Assembly: GCA_021732995.1 (NCBI GenBank)
Contig: JAKFWA010000051.1
Location: 62,001-126,000, forward strand
Reading direction: 5' to 3'
DNA from: Planctomycetaceae bacterium
GTDB lineage: Bacteria > Planctomycetota > Planctomycetia > Planctomycetales > Planctomycetaceae
DNA: 64,000 bases
Below the pieces are notes generated by a model, which saw only the letters and a list, made by a program, of their open reading frames with translations, had not been told where the DNA came from and did no database searches. Of the stretch, positions 62,701-64,000 are shown one piece after another (positions within the stretch are counted from its first letter, which is position 1; the number at the start of each line of letters is the position of its first letter). A program made the translations under genes and the position numbers.

Positions 62701-64000
62701 CGCGCGGTACGAATCTCACGGTGGGGGCGCGAGTCGCTGGTACGAATCTCGAACTGGGATTCAGGGCCGGGCCAATCGCGGTCGGTGTCACGGGTGGCTA
62801 TGCGGTGCTCGATGGTGACGGCAAAGTCGCCACGAAGGACTACGCGACCTTCACGGTGGCTCTGGATCAGAAGGCGAACACTGCTAACGATGATGGCAAG
62901 TTCCATCTCGCCAGCGAATCCTTCGGCGACAACTTGAAGTTTGAATTGACGGGAGCCTTCGACGTCAACCTGCCCGTGCGGATCGACCTGGCTGGTTTCT
63001 CGTACCAGTTGCAGACTCCGTTGCGGTTGCAGACCAATCCCGTCTATGCCGGGCAAGGCATTCGCGAACTGTTCAACGAGTTGACGAACTCGCCCAACCG
63101 AGGTTCTCAGCCGGCGCTGGTCTATTCGTACCCGGACATCGCGGCCGAGTTCGAAGCACTGGGTGGCAGCTTCTCGATTGTCAGTCTGATTAACGATCCC
63201 AGCATCGTGATTGACGGCATCGACACGGCGCTGGGGTCGATTGAAGACGTCTTCGGCAGCAACATGGCTTCCGACCTGCCGCTCATTGGTGACAAGCTCA
63301 AAGAGGCTTCGACGTTCCTGGGCGGTCTGCGAACGGGCATCCTGTCTGACTTGCGGGAGAAGCTCAGCGGCGATGGCAAACTGATCGAGTTGGTGCAAGA
63401 TTCGTTGTTCGACCTGTTTGGTCCCAACCACCTGGACATCCTGCGCGACAACAATGAAGACAACTCGATTACCAAAGAGGACGTTGTCATTGGCTGGTAC
63501 GACAAAGACGGCAACCTGCTGGGCCGCTGGACCAAGGGCGGCGGCCTGCCCGCTGGTGAAGTCGATGCGATTCAATTCGACGTGGGGCTCGGTGGCCTCA
63601 TCTACGGCGATGGCATTGATATTCCGCTCGACGTTGACCTGCCTGGCTTCGCGTTGAATGTCGACGGTGGCTTCGCGATCGAATTGGGCTGGGCGTTCGA
63701 TTTCGGCTTCGGCCTGTCGGTCGCCGACGGCTTCTATCTCACGACGAACACCAACGAGGAAGATCCTGAGTTCTCTTTCACGATCGACGTGTTCCTCGAC
63801 GGTTCACCGGAAGATCCGGGTGTGACAACGGCGTTCGTGGGATCAGGCAAGCTGCTGTTCTTCAAAGCCACCATCGAAGATCAGGACCGCGATCCGAACG
63901 CTCCCGGTTTCCAGCCCAGCGGTGTCACCGGCGGCCTGACGATTGACTACACCGGCAACAGCGCCGGTCGCATGACGCTCAATCACATCCTGTCGCAACC
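53763..64000 (+). CDS. giant LEPR-XLL-type surface protein, right end outside window
   Basis: One uninterrupted frame of more than 3400 codons. The start is ATG 53763 with GAGGG upstream; ATG 53769 is possible. A basic N-terminus leads to RAEQLEARQMLAA (about 40-52), matching the LEPR-XLL motif that marks planctomycete giant exported proteins. Then an autotransporter-like stretch (GYDQINVSGAASLNGTLKVS), four repeats of about 205 residues, eight of about 89 residues, and then from about 59,400 low-complexity beta domains rich in Asp and Gly. Asp-rich segments such as DADNDGDATND and DENNDGNPFND look like calcium sites. A role in adhesion or the cell surface is inferred. Confidence 0.9.
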   Translation, partial: MRMRYWLSGLSYRVKGLQRRGRPSRRTTQFPLFLSRFTARAEQLEARQMLAATNPFVGPGNIYGDVGVIAASQVNTYTQTAGTLHIELGGTTPGAGNINPLSGYDQINVSGAASLNGTLKVSLVDGFEPHEGDTFDFMKFGSVNGKFNDAQGLYGFGDGTLYFDVVQMSDRLRLVTKGLSSGGFLKTESDALNDTVGEFLSEYFRDTATDVLTVPLDLTVDEFVSVSGSVTVRRNQTANVPIIETGSDGKQTTRTVAMDVLTIAGSGLHAFVGSGGPYRIDADLTVDADNDGDATNDLEINENATGLLLDDVNFGVAVLQPKTTQANANLPARFLGVQATAGTAGLVGTGDAFTLIANDVDVAINRGGALKNGKGSAIADFSATDLDADSKAGFTLSVVGTKNSVAIDLPGQAVTRASVGNAIVEVSDFIHLSGALSIERGTTAEFDVVTTRTDNKTSTDNTEMHVLTIGGSHLQAFVGANGPYQRDENFELDENNDGNPFNDFVTNPDAVGITVSDASFGVALLSPVDTEAGLPNFIAVSAEAAQAGLVGVSDVQLEGYGVAVSFNRGGELADKSGKAIINFETSDSDGDSKTKGLSVSTGTGTDPVVIDLPGSEVTGASIDNAVIGISDFVSIAGGISIEQGTTSNVALNTRTSDGKTKVEFAEVNVLTIGGSHVTAFVGTNGPYQRDEDFSADTNNDKNPYNDWVTNPEATGVTVSDLSFGLAVLTPTDADTGLPEFTVMKASAALAGLVGVDSVSLEAHGLEVVINPREELEDGRTAVIDFTYPDSDAVTITTTGDDITLDLEGEELVRATAAQARVQLSEFVSVTGAIAFEQGPIRTLTVEQHSPAGAALGPTVINLDNVADAAYRLTPIVEFATTNRIVVDTDTDTILFPSVHGLTTGQSIVYRTDGDAIGGLQPGATYTVEAVSSTSLRLRDSDGELVDLTSDAAGSHQFLSLVTFRADNDLSLGVDVATNVITMNAAHNWQTGQSVLYAVTGGSAIGGLVTAKAYKVERVDAASIKLHGDDGAVVDLTTAPLAGTHTLTAFTEFNTQNQSSGGVNVVNDTITFARTHGYANGEKLVYETSGTPIGGLTPGLGLVYVLRVDDYTIKLADTYSDFKVGRAINLLSPGDGVQKFYRSFNKYTFNTGVDAKGAAIELPGHGLETGDTVIYETDPDYQRGRSVLDGLKVGGEYYVKKISDSKFKLARSAGDLEANRFITVTKTNGASKLRFKEFTSTTTAEQLAVDVVTDTIYTIDAHHLQDGQQVRYSAKSQTPIGGLSDASTYTVQVLNDRAFRLKSGPNNAVVNLNSAGVGVQSLTAVTAGTIERSSSVIRVDIAADTIIFPTAHNLLASGEVTYSANGGDVIGGLTDSGRYFVRVVNSTTIKLENASRQVVNLTSDGGGIQSLLRTGGATLSNPKNEIHVDLSGDRVVFTGEHGLNDGESVHYEVPTGQTAIGGLTNGTTYFVKVADETSIELSTTEGGTRINLTSAGTGSHRFALTDRARSVDAIADIDATTDRINYALGHGFEGGQRVRFEANGGTNIGLTDGTIYYVKAIADDGDSLQLRATPTGAVVDLTKSANRVQPLEAIEVEMRTMTIGGSGLHAFVGLGGPDKFDPNLAEDSDNDDDPFNDFETNDDALGFSIDNLAFGLAVLSPIETDSNLPESFTALRATADEVALVGLDDVFTLTATGIEVQLNQGGETDDKRGHAVVNFAAGDADNDQVPGLSVKTGTGTDPVVIDFEGEEFASATIDEGHANIAGIADLTATFSIHQTGVGEDSKLLIGATDVNAFLGVNGTGLELVDGELGIVMLPGHEAEGADGPAATYAMQGSGAVTTRGLPVNFSGTVEINANTTGDAVNETIEVGDDKLNVKFEDGDEVLEITPGNFDVNIDAYLGELIDDLASELIDQKSDISYEVDEDGNRTANSVLTEYIPGTTATLDDILGISKLLGAGDYIRHYLHPDELPAAGEDPLPDVEHSSVGPTLSGLLAYLNEDWLATLPVQPDDLLTMNLTPEGFEFSFDVTPTFDRQVGLAFGTSLEEYGVSFDSEATIDVQVQADIDIDFAIDWVNSDFKFNINKLGMQATASTDDLLLSATIGPVEVSIGDEDGERGEVELSLGGAISLVNGEFNFIAGENSIHADLPIYASLAGISVSGSAVPMVRIDGALSGDDAGLSIETENFDKFFDFKSLSVLQVIQMFPDVKEFLADQVAGSENFLTQIPFVKAGLNEVLKFAEAFDESVYSKIDFNRPRVDLQSGSNGATTAGQKTFTATGAGFTNSLNDQYVSLLNGNTIVSTFRITGVTNGTTLQLDKAPTTTGTGLRYVVHQKIEKIKSLQELTLAVNRAGVLPAGVQITFDPLTQILSIPVSFSAALDPIEAPLDLGFDLGDVASLSTTAKGVINANIRGGLALYVDLDGTPVLGTSGSVANGSKNFTSTTNIFTEAMIGGTLTIDGELFEIEAVVDAKHATLNKAAPRNLTNLAFRANAGWELGIQDAHLTGDVSLDVENFEVAAQVGFVGLKAGGAGTGSGVHLGASAGISLDRNPNAVTPGDRRFSFSQIFDGDAADALQLDFEGDAYARLKGLRLNAGIGSDLPIAPQAEVAIYVQDLLDFGSIHTVYQNPALPFVLEDAVASHTVALDEVVIVLPDLGKAFDFSDISFLDIVQGVRSGIEFLGDALENEAFYNEQLPVINRSLGEVFSFVDDFAAKVESIAENPASAIQEVESVIENALGITDDNTLDPQDQKFSMRLNGTTLDLHISFGAIFSEMYNFSLDLGTLLPNLPTIGTLSDLLGGSGNIQLEAFAKLSVDVGINFGVGAGQEPEIFLYDYNPTRDKQVTAAANAFTGVNWAAGSSSLNNAKYLLIKDEFAAAIAAAKVGQPTGTKVTKIRAAVVSSIDNSVGANANTDSVYGANQLLGRRQMTLQWLEAKLARDLGVEVTLYTGRQVRLANATAARAVASFEDVDMTLQVPVTADKARGTNLTVGARVAGTNLELGFRAGPIAVGVTGGYAVLDGDGKVATKDYATFTVALDQKANTANDDGKFHLASESFGDNLKFELTGAFDVNLPVRIDLAGFSYQLQTPLRLQTNPVYAGQGIRELFNELTNSPNRGSQPALVYSYPDIAAEFEALGGSFSIVSLINDPSIVIDGIDTALGSIEDVFGSNMASDLPLIGDKLKEASTFLGGLRTGILSDLREKLSGDGKLIELVQDSLFDLFGPNHLDILRDNNEDNSITKEDVVIGWYDKDGNLLGRWTKGGGLPAGEVDAIQFDVGLGGLIYGDGIDIPLDVDLPGFALNVDGGFAIELGWAFDFGFGLSVADGFYLTTNTNEEDPEFSFTIDVFLDGSPEDPGVTTAFVGSGKLLFFKATIEDQDRDPNAPGFQPSGVTGGLTIDYTGNSAGRMTLNHILSQ
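54420..56250 (+). repeat. tandem protein repeats of about 205 residues (family R1)
   Basis: Units begin near 54420, 55040 and 55650, and a fourth starts at 56230. Each carries FVSVSG or FVSIAG, then LTIGGSHLQAFVGANGPY, an Asp-rich DENNDGNPFND loop, VSDASFGVALLSPVDTEAG, AGLVGV, and NRGGELADKSGKAIINF. The motif VLTI recurs at 54540, 55158 and 55767, i.e. every 618 and 609 bases. The fourth unit is continued only at about 58550, after another repeat block. Confidence 0.85.
56395..58530 (+). repeat. eight tandem repeats of about 89 residues (family R2)
   Basis: Eight units averaging about 267 bases each. The recurring pattern is D-T-I-x-F-x3-HGL, then x2-G-x2-V-x-Y, then IGGL, then YxVxxV, and VVNLTS. 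Examples: DTILFPSVHGLTTGQSIVYR, DTITFARTHGYANGEKLVYE, DTIIFPTAHNLLASGEVTYS, DRVVFTGEHGLNDGESVHYE. The block divides an R1 unit. Confidence 0.85.

Noticed and set aside
62337-63575. 412-codon and several 100-250-codon minus-strand frames under the giant gene
   Set aside because: The plus-strand frame is continuous, repetitive and protein-like throughout; the reverse frames follow its Asp/Gly codon bias.
1-64000. tRNA, rRNA, insertion sequences, prophage or integrase
   Set aside because: I looked for cloverleaf, rRNA and transposase signatures and found none.

Overview
This window comes from a planctomycete (phylum Planctomycetota, PVC group). The evidence is a PVC-type dehydrogenase with NPCBM, HEAT and cytochrome c parts, a giant protein whose N-terminus carries a LEPR-XLL-like motif, VIT/VWA and BatA/VWA proteins, a terpenoid-cyclase-like toroid protein, and an LptD-like assembly protein next to MurA and ClpP pairs. 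No rRNA, tRNA, CRISPR array, insertion sequence or phage module was seen. It is ordinary chromosome with a few accessory patches.

Layout. 1-3.8 kb: minus-strand chaperone operon (HscC-like Hsp70, a single-pass membrane protein, and a J-domain protein cut by the left edge that appears to start at TTG). 4-12.7 kb: FAD monooxygenase, a MerR-VIT/VWA operon flanked by hairpin-dense intergenic DNA and by two copies of one small protein family, then a secreted protein and a Gfo/Idh/MocA oxidoreductase. 12.7-16.5 kb: small membrane protein, lipoprotein, two clpP genes and wecB on the minus strand. 16.9-18.8 kb: plus-strand stress operon (CBS pair, tandem universal stress protein, HPF-like protein) closed by a clear terminator. 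19-24.5 kb: toroid protein, ispD, and a membrane-protein/winged-helix-regulator cluster with two copies of a shared operator. 24.5-31.4 kb: lptD-like, hemB, prmC, murA. 31.5-36.4 kb: E2 acyltransferase, glycosyltransferase, Tat-exported protein, metallophosphoesterase. 36.5-38.2 kb: overlapping ATPase and Toprim genes resembling a defence cassette. 38.4-48.2 kb: PVC dehydrogenase, hemerythrin-like protein, a PEPCK homologue with altered active-site positions, M28 metalloenzyme, small Cys-rich protein and BatA/VWA protein. 48.4-52.4 kb: fused E1 alpha-beta 2-oxoacid dehydrogenase and a sigma-54 activator with FHA and GAF domains. 52.6-53.8 kb: a small gene and about 0.5 kb of densely paired non-coding DNA. 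53.8 kb to the right edge: one open frame of more than 3400 codons encoding a repeat-rich surface protein.

How the genes fit together. Envelope building is prominent (murA, lptD-like, wecB, glycosyltransferase, ispD). E1 (48.4 kb) and E2 (31.5 kb) could form one 2-oxoacid dehydrogenase complex, with E3 elsewhere. Protein quality control (HscC system, ClpP pair) and dormancy or stress (CBS-USP-HPF) are the other themes. The most novel items are the structured region at 52861-53335, the VIT/VWA protein with a PilB/GspE-N-terminal-like tail, the ATPase-Toprim pair, the shared operator at 23310 and 24427, the PEPCK homologue with missing catalytic residues, and the nested repeats in the giant protein.
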